Assembly (NCBI GenBank): GCA_025360565.1
Contig: JANYBY010000095.1
Coordinates: 1 to 12,982, forward strand
Direction: 5' to 3'
DNA: 12,982 bases
Source: Bacteroidota bacterium
GTDB taxonomy: Bacteria > Bacteroidota > Bacteroidia > B-17B0 > Aurantibacillaceae
Part shown: piece by piece, positions 1-6,310 of the stretch
Layout: every line of letters starts with the position of its first letter
Numbering within the stretch: position 1 is the stretch's first letter
Position numbers and translations under genes: made by a program
Notes under the pieces: model-generated
What the model was told of the DNA's origin: nothing
Database searches by the model: none
What the model saw: the letters and a program-made list of their open reading frames with translations, nothing else

Positions 1-2
1 AT

Positions 3-743
3 TTATATTCCGAAGAATTTAATGCAGACAGAACGTCGCTGATAAAACGGGCCATTTCAAACGGAATAAAAAAATTCTATATGCCAAATATCGAGGCTTC
101 ATCTATCGAAGGAATGTTGGCGCTGGAAAAAGAATTTCCGCAAAATTGTTTTGCCATGATGGGTTTACACCCTTGCAGCGTAAAAGAAAATGTGGAAGAA
201 GAATTGACCATCGTAAAAAACTGGCTTAACAAACGTAAATTTGTTGGCGTGGGTGAGATAGGTTTAGATCTTTACTGGGATAAAACTTTTTTTACCCAAC
301 AACAACACGCTTTTAAAACACAGATACATTGGGCATTGGATTATGATTACCCTATTGTAATTCATTGTCGCGAAGCTTTTGATGAAATTTATGAGATCCT
401 TACGTCCTTTAAAAAATTACCGAAGGCTATTTTTCATTGCTTTTCGGGAAATGCCGAACAAGCTCAGAAAATTATCGCATTGCAAAATTTTAAATTAGGT
501 ATTGGCGGTGTGGTCACCTTTAAAAATTCGGGATTAGATAAAGTGGTGGAACAAATTAACCTTGAACATTTGGTTTTGGAAACCGACGCGCCTTACCTGG
601 CACCTGTGCCTTTTCGCGGTAAACGTAACGAGCCCGGCTATTTACTAGAAGTTGCAAAAAAAGTGGCTGAGATAAAATCTGTTTCAATAATGGAAGTAGG
701 GGAGATAACAGGTAAGAACGCAGAATTTATTTTTGGGAGTTAA
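3..743 (+). CDS. TatD family metal-dependent DNase/hydrolase, 5' partial
   Basis: TatD enzymes are TIM-barrel, metal-dependent deoxyribonucleases related to amidohydrolases. The reading frame is open from base 3, so 246 residues are visible. The first in-frame ATG (81) is not the start: the codons before it encode LYSEEFNADRTSLIKRAI, the usual TatD N-terminus just after the missing HxH metal motif, so only about 8-10 residues lie outside the window. Metal-site motifs seen are GEIGLD (Glu codon 255-257), VIHCRE (His 363-365), FHCFSG (His 435-437) and ETDAPYLAP (Asp 585-587), followed by the family signature PFRGKRNEP. Apart from the edge truncation it looks intact and of normal length (about 255 aa). 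It is convergent with the downstream glycosyltransferase and shares a TTAA with its stop. Family certain; the physiological substrate cannot be read from sequence. Confidence 0.93.
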   Translation, partial: LYSEEFNADRTSLIKRAISNGIKKFYMPNIEASSIEGMLALEKEFPQNCFAMMGLHPCSVKENVEEELTIVKNWLNKRKFVGVGEIGLDLYWDKTFFTQQQHAFKTQIHWALDYDYPIVIHCREAFDEIYEILTSFKKLPKAIFHCFSGNAEQAQKIIALQNFKLGIGGVVTFKNSGLDKVVEQINLEHLVLETDAPYLAPVPFRGKRNEPGYLLEVAKKVAEIKSVSIMEVGEITGKNAEFIFGS

Positions 744-1858
744 GGATAGATGGCTTTGAGCATTTCATCCACATTTTTTTGATTACTGAACCTTTCCAGC
801 ATTTTTTTTCTCTCTTCAATTAAAGTTTCGGTAAAATCAGTTTCAAAACAAGAATTTATTTGGGTGATAAATTCATCTGAAACAAATAAGCCCTTATTTT
901 GTACAAAGCCTGTGCCCGATAGCATATTGGCGTTGCAAACCACAAAACGCCCACCGAATAATACGTTGAGCAATTTTAATTTTAAACCGGTGGTCTGTGC
1001 CGTGTAAAGGCAATGAATATGGGCATTTTCAACCAATTGTTTCATTTCCGAATCGCCTGGATTTTGAATTAGTGATACGTTGGAATATTTTTTTATGGAT
1101 TCTTTTAAAAAGTTAGATGGATTCAATCCTGCGATAATTACTTTGAATTTAATTTTTGAGAACACATTCTGTAAAAGCCATTCAACAGCTTCATAATTTT
1201 CGGAGATACTTAAATTGCCGTGATATAAAATATATTCGCCCTTACCTTTTTTTATTTGTACTTCATTATTTTGGTGAAAACTAGGGATATAAAGCGTTTT
1301 AACAGCAGGATATTTTTTTACAAAGTAATTCGCGTCAATTTCGTTCACCGAAAAAATATAATTGGCATTTGAAATAATATTCTCAAATTTTTCCAGTTTA
1401 TCGGCTTCGCGTTTTAAATAGGTTTTTTTAAGAAGGCTTTTTTCGGCCGTTGCCAAATGCCTGTAATAATCGTGTTCAATGTTACTGTGTCGGTAAATTT
1501 TTATTCTTTTTTTTAAGCGCTCATCATCTAAAAGATAACAAGTGTGTAAAACCTCAAACAAAATTGGAAAATCATTTGATAAAAGATTTTTCTCCATTTC
1601 TTTTGATTGCCTTGACTTTACGGTGTACGGTAGTGATGATAGATTTGAAATTACACCCGTTTTGCGGGGATAATAATAAATTTTTTTGCAAAGCCCTTCA
1701 AGTTCTCTGCTTGGTTTTCGTCCGTATTCAAAGCAATGCAGATGGATATTGATGCCTACTTTTTTAAGCCATACCAACTTATAAAAAACATCAATAACAC
1801 CGCCGTAATTTGCGGGAAACGGCACATCGAAAGAAATAATATTAATGGATCTGTCCAA
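740..1858 (-). CDS. GT4-like glycosyltransferase (GT-B fold)
   Basis: A 372-residue protein with GT-B architecture. The N-terminal half starts with a beta strand and Gly-rich loop (INIISFDVPFPANYGG, residues 5-20) and has RHSNIEHDYYR near 123-133. The C-terminal half has YHGNLSISENYEAVEWL (212-228), VIIAGLNPS (240-248) and TTGLKLKLLNVLFGGRFVV (289-307), which matches the nucleotide-sugar binding region of GT4 enzymes. In that motif the usual Glu of the E-x7-E pair (as in KxLEAL) is Asn295, so donor binding or activity may differ. No signal peptide or membrane span is seen, so it is probably cytoplasmic and acts on a surface glycan or glycolipid precursor; the acceptor is unknown. The start is TTG at 1858: an in-frame stop lies at 1874-1876 and no ATG fits before the first strand. 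It lies 166 bp behind the B12 operon but is not obviously functionally related to it. Confidence 0.82.
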   Translation of the reverse strand: MDRSINIISFDVPFPANYGGVIDVFYKLVWLKKVGINIHLHCFEYGRKPSRELEGLCKKIYYYPRKTGVISNLSSLPYTVKSRQSKEMEKNLLSNDFPILFEVLHTCYLLDDERLKKRIKIYRHSNIEHDYYRHLATAEKSLLKKTYLKREADKLEKFENIISNANYIFSVNEIDANYFVKKYPAVKTLYIPSFHQNNEVQIKKGKGEYILYHGNLSISENYEAVEWLLQNVFSKIKFKVIIAGLNPSNFLKESIKKYSNVSLIQNPGDSEMKQLVENAHIHCLYTAQTTGLKLKLLNVLFGGRFVVCNANMLSGTGFVQNKGLFVSDEFITQINSCFETDFTETLIEERKKMLERFSNQKNVDEMLKAIYP

Positions 1859-1862
1859 TAGC

Positions 1863-1870
1863 CAAAGATA
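1863..1870 (-). promoter_or_regulatory. Bacteroidetes -7 element candidate for the glycosyltransferase
   Basis: On the minus strand this reads TATCTTTG, an exact match to TAnnTTTG. It lies only 4 bp before the TTG start, so transcription would begin at or next to the start codon, giving a leaderless mRNA. A TTTG lies upstream, but only 12 bp away rather than the usual 19-21, so the -33 box is not convincing. Confidence 0.45.
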
Positions 1871-1895
1871 ATATTATTTAATCAAATTTGAGGAC

Positions 1896-2019
1896 TAACC
1901 ACAGAGACACGGAGATCACAGAGATACACAGAGATACACAGAGTTTTTTATACAAAGTTATAGCAAAGGGTAAATTATCTCAGTGTGTTTCTCCGTGCTC
2001 TTCGTGTTCTCAGTGGTTA
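1896..2019. repeat. Imperfect inverted repeat of the CACAGAG type
   Basis: The left arm (1896-1943) begins TAACCACAGAGACACGGAGA. The right arm (1979-2019) ends TTCTCAGTGGTTA, and its reverse complement begins TAACCACTGAGAACACGAAG. The arms are alike but not identical and enclose about 35 bp of AT-rich DNA. CACAGAG/CACGGAG-rich intergenic repeats of this form recur in many environmental genomes, so this is probably a dispersed copy. It fills the gap between two minus-strand genes and could fold in RNA, possibly limiting readthrough from the B12 operon into the glycosyltransferase. Confidence 0.75.
1921..1940. repeat. Tandem 10-bp direct repeat
   Basis: GAGATACACA occurs twice head to tail, preceded by a shorter variant (GAGATCACA, 1912-1920) and followed by GAG. 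It lies inside the left arm of the inverted repeat and makes that arm longer than the right one, suggesting local slippage. Confidence 0.8.
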
Positions 2020-2024
2020 AAAAA

Positions 2025-3056
2025 CTATTCGAAATAAAACCCGTTTGAATTTATCCCCGCCAAAAAATTCCCTTTTGGATTTCCGTTGACATCAAAAATA
2101 TAAATTTTCGATCTCTGGATATAATCTATCGCGTCAGCCGCATAAACTGAAAAGTCATTTGGATTAATTCCTAGTCCATAAAAACTTTTTCCTGTTCCGT
2201 TAACAATAGGATTCGCAGGCAATGTTAGATCGGTTATTGCCATTCTATAAATACCGTTATTTAAAAAGTACAATGTATCCTTGGTTTTATTTGCACAAAG
2301 GTTACCTGGAGAATTACCGGCCGCAAAAGTAAATGTGGTTGTTACCAGATTGGTAACAGGGTCTATTTTCCGGAGGGTTGCATTAATAGCCTGTGATAGG
2401 CTACCACTGCTTAGCGCCCAAATATTGTCGTTCTTGTCAATTAAAATATTACCCGTATTTGGACCAACGGCAATGCTATCTGTTTTTGTATCGTTAATGG
2501 CGTTAATTACATAAATATAATTTGTTGTCATATTTGTTACAAACACTTTATTGTAAATTAAAACCATTTTTTCTGTCCACCCCGCACAAGGTATGGAAGT
2601 TGTAAATGTATTGGTGTTTAAATTAAGCACTCCTATTTGGTTTGTGAATTTATAATCGCTTACATAAGCTTTTGAATTGCTTATTGGAAGAATATAACGC
2701 GGAGAAGAACCTGTATTTATGGTTGTTTTATATTTAAACTGATCATTACAAACAACTATTTTACCCGAATTATTTACAACAACATAATAGTTTGAATTAA
2801 AAAAGGAGATGCTTTGTGCCACATCACCCAAACTTAAATTATTTTGGGCTTTAAAAAAGTCTTCAACAACCTGCGCCGTTCCCGGATCATACAGAGAAAC
2901 AGAAGCGTTTGCACTCATAAAATTACCTTCATTAATAACATATACTTTTTTAACTGAGCTTAATTGAACAGCCGGGGCATTGATAGTATTGGGCTTGTCT
3001 TTTACACAAGCCGAAAACATTAATGCCAACAAAAGTATAGATGTGTATTTTATCAT
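2025..3056 (-). CDS. BtuG-like surface lipoprotein, YncE/DUF5074-type beta-propeller
   Basis: A 343-residue lipoprotein. I start it at the ATG 3054-3056, not the upstream in-frame TTG at 3119, because the ATG gives a clean lipoprotein signal MIKYTSILLLALMFSAC with acylated Cys17. The mature part has typical motifs of this propeller family: VYVINEGNF, SVSLYDP, LGDVAQS, VVVNNSGKIVV, SPRYILPISNSKAYVSDY and a C-terminal NGFYFE. In Bacteroides, BtuG proteins of this kind are outer-surface, high-affinity cobalamin binders that sit on BtuB. Position as third gene of a riboswitch-led operon, 64 bp after the DUF4465 gene, supports the same role here. The lysine and aspartate just after Cys17 (VKDK) may form a weak surface-export signal. 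Fold and lipidation are well supported; B12 binding is inferred from family and context. A generic YncE-like propeller is the alternative. Confidence 0.85.
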   Translation of the reverse strand: MIKYTSILLLALMFSACVKDKPNTINAPAVQLSSVKKVYVINEGNFMSANASVSLYDPGTAQVVEDFFKAQNNLSLGDVAQSISFFNSNYYVVVNNSGKIVVCNDQFKYKTTINTGSSPRYILPISNSKAYVSDYKFTNQIGVLNLNTNTFTTSIPCAGWTEKMVLIYNKVFVTNMTTNYIYVINAINDTKTDSIAVGPNTGNILIDKNDNIWALSSGSLSQAINATLRKIDPVTNLVTTTFTFAAGNSPGNLCANKTKDTLYFLNNGIYRMAITDLTLPANPIVNGTGKSFYGLGINPNDFSVYAADAIDYIQRSKIYIFDVNGNPKGNFLAGINSNGFYFE

Positions 3057-3120
3057 TTTATTAGTTGGAGATTGAGCCTGCAGTATTACATTCCGCGCTA
3101 CAACAGGCCCATTCACCAAT

Positions 3121-4089
3121 TTATTCTTTTATCAGTTTTTTAGTTATTTTGTTTTCACCGATTGTTATTTCGGCTAAATAAATCCCTTTTTGAAGATACT
3201 CTAAATTAATTTGGTTATGAAGTCCGCTAAGCGTTTCATCAAAAATTATTTTTCCTGTAATATCAGTGATTTTAATTTCTAATTTTTCTGTTTGTGTCCC
3301 GGTCAGGTCTATATTCAATTTATTATTGGTCGGATTAGGGTAAATTGTAAGTTTTGACAATAGCGAATTTTCAGTTAATCCAACAAAATTATCCGATGCA
3401 CTCACATTATCAATTGCAAAAAATGCCGGCGTGTTCATAAAGTTGCCACTATAATCGGTTGAATACATAAAAAAGCGAACGCTATCAACTTGCCCCAAAA
3501 TTGTTGTATTTACATATTGCCATGTATTTACAATGTAATCTAATGCATTGTTGGTATAAGTATAATTAGCAAGAAAAAAAACTGTGCTATCCGGTTTCAT
3601 TATTCCCTGAAAATAACCTTTAACCGTTACTTTAAAAAAATCAGGATCGTTACCCGATACCCCACCAAATTTTTTCGCGAAATTATCACCGAGCTTCATC
3701 GATTTATAAGCGTAGGTTGTGTTTGTAATATAAAACCCGTCAAAGGTATCGTAAGGGCCTTTTAATTTCATAACCGCTCTAGGTTGCACCACTACGTAAG
3801 TATTTGAACTGTTATATCCTTTAAGTGTTTTTACGCCGTATAAATTTCCGGCGCCGGCTGTGGCCGAATCATACTTATTTGTGTACGCAAATCCGCTCGA
3901 CCAGAAACTAAATCCGGTATCCCAATTGTAAGGAAAAATTGCATTAGTAGTTTGAAACGGAACGCTTGTTGTGCTGCTATATGCCGAGTTTGCGCCCAAT
4001 GAGAAGCCTTCAAAATCTGCGATAAAGGATTGCGCTTTTGCTGTAAAAACGCCAAAAGCAAACGCTAAAAGTGTAATTGTTCTTTTCAT
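3121..4089 (-). CDS. DUF4465 (BtuH-like) protein with T9SS type A sorting domain
   Basis: A 322-residue secreted protein. Residues 1-19 (MKRTITLLAFAFGVFTAKA) are a signal peptidase I signal with no lipobox Cys. Residues about 24-232 resemble DUF4465: DFEGFSLGANSAY near the start, then WSSGFAYTNKYDSATAGAGN (63-82) and FFAIDNVSA (223-231). Residues about 246-322 are a T9SS type A C-terminal domain: LTIYPNPTNNKLNIDL, ITDITGKIIFDE, KGIYLAEI and a Lys-rich end. The expected route is Sec export, T9SS passage through the outer membrane, domain removal by the sortase and surface attachment. In Bacteroides, DUF4465 proteins encoded beside btuB (BtuH) are B12-binding surface lipoproteins; here anchoring appears to have switched to T9SS. 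Its ATG overlaps the receptor stop codon (ATGA, 4086-4089), implying translational coupling. B12 binding is inferred, not visible. Confidence 0.85.
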   Translation of the reverse strand: MKRTITLLAFAFGVFTAKAQSFIADFEGFSLGANSAYSSTTSVPFQTTNAIFPYNWDTGFSFWSSGFAYTNKYDSATAGAGNLYGVKTLKGYNSSNTYVVVQPRAVMKLKGPYDTFDGFYITNTTYAYKSMKLGDNFAKKFGGVSGNDPDFFKVTVKGYFQGIMKPDSTVFFLANYTYTNNALDYIVNTWQYVNTTILGQVDSVRFFMYSTDYSGNFMNTPAFFAIDNVSASDNFVGLTENSLLSKLTIYPNPTNNKLNIDLTGTQTEKLEIKITDITGKIIFDETLSGLHNQINLEYLQKGIYLAEITIGENKITKKLIKE

Positions 4090-6020
4090 GTTTTTGTTTT
4101 TTTATTTTGTTTATTATTTATTAATGAGATCCCAATTTCAAAATTTCGCAAGGGCATAAATCTTCCGGCGACGATAGAATAATTTGTATTAAATAAATTA
4201 TTGCAGGCAGCGTATAAGATCATATCGGTATCACTTCCAATGTTGGCACGCATATTAAATCGTAAACTTGAATAGTGATAAGGGGATAACCATTGGCTGT
4301 TATCGCTTGCGGTAAAGCGGTAACCAATGTATTGATGGTAATAGGTAAGTGAATAATTAGCGTAACCAAAAGTGATGTTCCCGTTAACCGAATACCTCGG
4401 GGTGTAAATCAATTGCCTGTCAATTGTATTACCACTTTCTTGCGAAGATGAATTTACGGTTGATAAAGTGTAAGCCGTAAAAACATTGGTTAAGATCCTG
4501 AATTTATTTTTTTGGTAATTAATTTTCCAAACAGTTTCAGTACCTCTGCTCCAAACCTGTTGAATATTAACCGGAGTGGGCGAGGAGCCGGTTCCAGGTA
4601 GCCATAAGATCCAATTATCAATTACCCTGTTAAATAACGAACCTGAAACAGAAACCCATAAATTATTTATTTGTTTATTATAACTCAGATCGCCCTCGCA
4701 GGTATAGCCTTGTTCGGGTAATAAATTAGGGTTGCCTCCCGGTTGCCAGTACAATTCGTTAAAGGTGGGCTGACGATAAACTCTTGCGCTGTTAATTTTT
4801 GCGGTAATATTTTTAAACGGTTTGTACTCTAATGAAATATTTCCGGTAAACTGAATTTTACCCACACTGAAATATTCTATTCGGGTAACGGGATAAAGCG
4901 CCAATTTTTTATCGGCAAAACTGAATCTATTCCCTGCTAAAAACGCAGCTTTGTTCAAATTTTTAGTGCCGCTGTAATTGTTGCTGCTTGCGGTTCCAGA
5001 AGTAACATTAAGCCCAAAATTTAATTTATTGTTTTTGTGCCAGTCAAAAATATTTTCGTTCTCAAAAATTAAATTACGAACCGTTCCTTTAGAATTAATA
5101 GAAAGAAGATCATCATTATAAATGATTACATCGTTAAAAAAAGCGCCTTTTATTGTGCCGTTGTATTTTTTGCCCAAATAATTCCAGTTAATGGTGGTTT
5201 TTAAATTTTCATCTTTTTGCGTTGGAGGCACACTTCTTTTCGTGTTAAAAGATGGAATTTGCCTTTGGCCATAATTATACCAGGCATTAACCGAAAGCAA
5301 TTGTTTTGAAGTGAGAAAAATTTTTAACTCCTGCATCACGCCTTTAAAGCTGTATGTAGACTGAGTTAAATTTCTGATCGGTTGCTCTTTGTCCGTAGTA
5401 TCCTTGTATTTGTAATTATTGACAGAGTTTTGCAGATATGCTTTTGTTGAACTGAAAAATTTGGCTTTACTGAATTCTAAATTCGTAGAAGTATTGAACA
5501 AACCAAAACTTCCTCCGCTAACATTCACCTTTGAAGTAAACCCTTTATTAAACCGAGGCGAATTATCCAGATGAATACTTCCTGCCACCGCTCCGGTACC
5601 CCACAGCGATGAAGATCCACCGTATTCAACACTTATGTTTTCAAACAAAACACTTGGTAATAAAGACAGATCGGCTTGCCCAAGCATGGTATTTTGAATA
5701 TTAAAGCCATTCCATATTACGGCAGTCTGCGAAGCGTTACCTCCCCGTAAGGATGTACTGGCAAGCGAACCGGGCCCGTAATTTTTTATAAATACACTTG
5801 AGTTTAAGCTTAAAGCATCGCCAACCGAATTAAAAATAAATTGTTGTTTAACAGTTGTATCTAATTTAATTATTTTTTTTCCGGTTGTCGATAATTCTGT
5901 TTTTTGTGCCGTAACATCCACTTCTTTCAATAGCGTAGTATCCTGACAAAATAAATGTGAGGAAGAACAGATCAATATAAAGATCCATCCGCAAGCCGGC
6001 TTATATAAAATACATTTCAA
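4086..6020 (-). CDS. btuB: BtuB-like TonB-dependent cobalamin receptor
   Basis: A 644-residue outer-membrane receptor. A hydrophobic signal segment (residues about 9-25, ending LFCQ) is followed by a TonB-box-like LLKEVDVTAQK (30-40), then a plug domain with ALSLNSSVFIKNYGPGSLAS, LRGGNASQTAVIWNGFNIQN and SVEYGGSSSLWGTGAVAGSI (131-149). The rest is a beta barrel of alternating polar and aromatic strands. There is no N-terminal carboxypeptidase-regulatory-like domain, so it is BtuB-sized rather than SusC-like. The cobalamin assignment rests on the riboswitch upstream and the BtuH/BtuG-like genes downstream. The start is TTG (6018-6020), the only usual start codon between the in-frame stop at 6051-6053 and the signal segment; the nearby ATG is out of frame and stops after four codons. 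The C-terminus ends in a Lys/Asn-rich tail (NNKQNKKTKT) instead of the terminal aromatic usual for barrels. Confidence 0.9.
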   Translation of the reverse strand: MKCILYKPACGWIFILICSSSHLFCQDTTLLKEVDVTAQKTELSTTGKKIIKLDTTVKQQFIFNSVGDALSLNSSVFIKNYGPGSLASTSLRGGNASQTAVIWNGFNIQNTMLGQADLSLLPSVLFENISVEYGGSSSLWGTGAVAGSIHLDNSPRFNKGFTSKVNVSGGSFGLFNTSTNLEFSKAKFFSSTKAYLQNSVNNYKYKDTTDKEQPIRNLTQSTYSFKGVMQELKIFLTSKQLLSVNAWYNYGQRQIPSFNTKRSVPPTQKDENLKTTINWNYLGKKYNGTIKGAFFNDVIIYNDDLLSINSKGTVRNLIFENENIFDWHKNNKLNFGLNVTSGTASSNNYSGTKNLNKAAFLAGNRFSFADKKLALYPVTRIEYFSVGKIQFTGNISLEYKPFKNITAKINSARVYRQPTFNELYWQPGGNPNLLPEQGYTCEGDLSYNKQINNLWVSVSGSLFNRVIDNWILWLPGTGSSPTPVNIQQVWSRGTETVWKINYQKNKFRILTNVFTAYTLSTVNSSSQESGNTIDRQLIYTPRYSVNGNITFGYANYSLTYYHQYIGYRFTASDNSQWLSPYHYSSLRFNMRANIGSDTDMILYAACNNLFNTNYSIVAGRFMPLRNFEIGISLINNKQNKKTKT

Positions 6021-6072
6021 AAAAAATTGGCTCTTAACCGTTTTTCTATTTCAGCCTCATTACCCGAAGGCA
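6019..6072 (-). terminator. Possible riboswitch expression platform with U8 tract
   Basis: On the minus strand, downstream of the aptamer, the short inverted repeats GCCT/AGGC and GGCT/AGCC share bases. The second is followed by AA and eight T residues (6026 down to 6019) that run directly into the TTG start. This resembles a weak, alternative-pairing terminator or start-site occluder, but the stems are only 4 bp, so the mechanism is uncertain. Confidence 0.35.
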
Positions 6073-6088
6073 TCCATTTGTTACATTT

Positions 6089-6230
6089 GGCAGGTCTTCT
6101 GACTTGTTCTCGCTTAACGCCTTCCCGTTCTTACATATGTAAGAACAGTGGCAAGATGTGTTAAGCAGCTAAAGAACTCACAGCAGCGGGACTGTTAACG
6201 AATTACACGTTATTCCCTTTTCACCCCGCC
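6089..6230 (-). promoter_or_regulatory. Cobalamin riboswitch
   Basis: Read on the minus strand, the order matches the adenosylcobalamin-class aptamer: GGCGGGGT (P1 5' arm, 6223-6230), GGGAATA (6211-6217), GTGTAATTC, ACAGTCCCGC (6186-6195), GCCACT (6147-6152), a variable hairpin, GGGAAGGCG, then AAGTCAGAAGACCTGCC (6089-6105), where ACCTGCC closes P1. These conserved blocks and their spacing are characteristic. It precedes the btuB-like gene by 68 nt and should switch the three-gene operon off when cobalamin is plentiful. Confidence 0.95.
6127..6146. repeat. Perfect 20-bp palindrome inside the riboswitch
   Basis: GTTCTTACATATGTAAGAAC is its own reverse complement. It occupies the variable hairpin between the conserved GCCACT and GGGAAGG blocks of the cobalamin aptamer, so it is best explained as that peripheral RNA stem rather than a protein operator. 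Confidence 0.85.
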
Positions 6231-6239
6231 AAACGGCGG
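6226..6239. repeat. GC-rich hairpin at the 5' edge of the riboswitch
   Basis: On the minus strand this reads CCGCC-GTTT-GGCGG, a perfect 5-bp stem with a 4-nt loop. Its 3' arm is also the start of the riboswitch P1 stem, so the two pairings exclude each other. Confidence 0.65.
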
Positions 6240-6254
6240 AGACCAATTGCGATG

Positions 6255-6262
6255 TAAACATA
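6255..6262 (-). promoter_or_regulatory. -7 promoter element candidate for the B12 operon
   Basis: Reads TATGTTTA on the minus strand, 7 of 8 matches to TAnnTTTG. It would place the transcript start about 15-20 nt before the riboswitch P1 arm, as expected. A TTTG lies 23 bp further upstream, slightly longer than the usual spacing. Confidence 0.45.
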
Positions 6263-6310
6263 CGAATAAAATTTAAATTGTTAGGCAAAATTGTTTTCTT
6301 TGCAATACAA

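Noticed and set aside
81..743. ATG at 81 as the true TatD start
   Set aside because: The upstream in-frame codons 3-80 encode the conserved TatD N-terminal region, so the gene simply begins outside the window.
1450..1752. Plus-strand ORF of 100 codons inside the glycosyltransferase
   Set aside because: Antisense shadow of a well-supported gene, with no recognisable domain or start context.
1896..2019. CRISPR array
   Set aside because: The repeats are short, partly contiguous and arranged as an inverted pair without regular spacers.
3057..3119. In-frame TTG extension of the BtuG-like lipoprotein
   Set aside because: It would put 21 residues before the lipoprotein signal peptide and spoil its position at the N-terminus; the ATG at 3056 fits much better.
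3831..4159. Overlapping short ORFs around the start of the DUF4465 gene
   Set aside because: Both lie out of frame within the DUF4465 and btuB-like coding regions and show no protein-family features.
6127..6146. Palindrome as a transcription-factor operator
   Set aside because: It sits exactly where the cobalamin aptamer has a variable hairpin, which explains it better.
6278..6310. In-frame TTG extension of TrmH
   Set aside because: It adds residues not typical of the family and overlaps the promoter-like sequence; the ATG at 6311 gives normal TrmH length.
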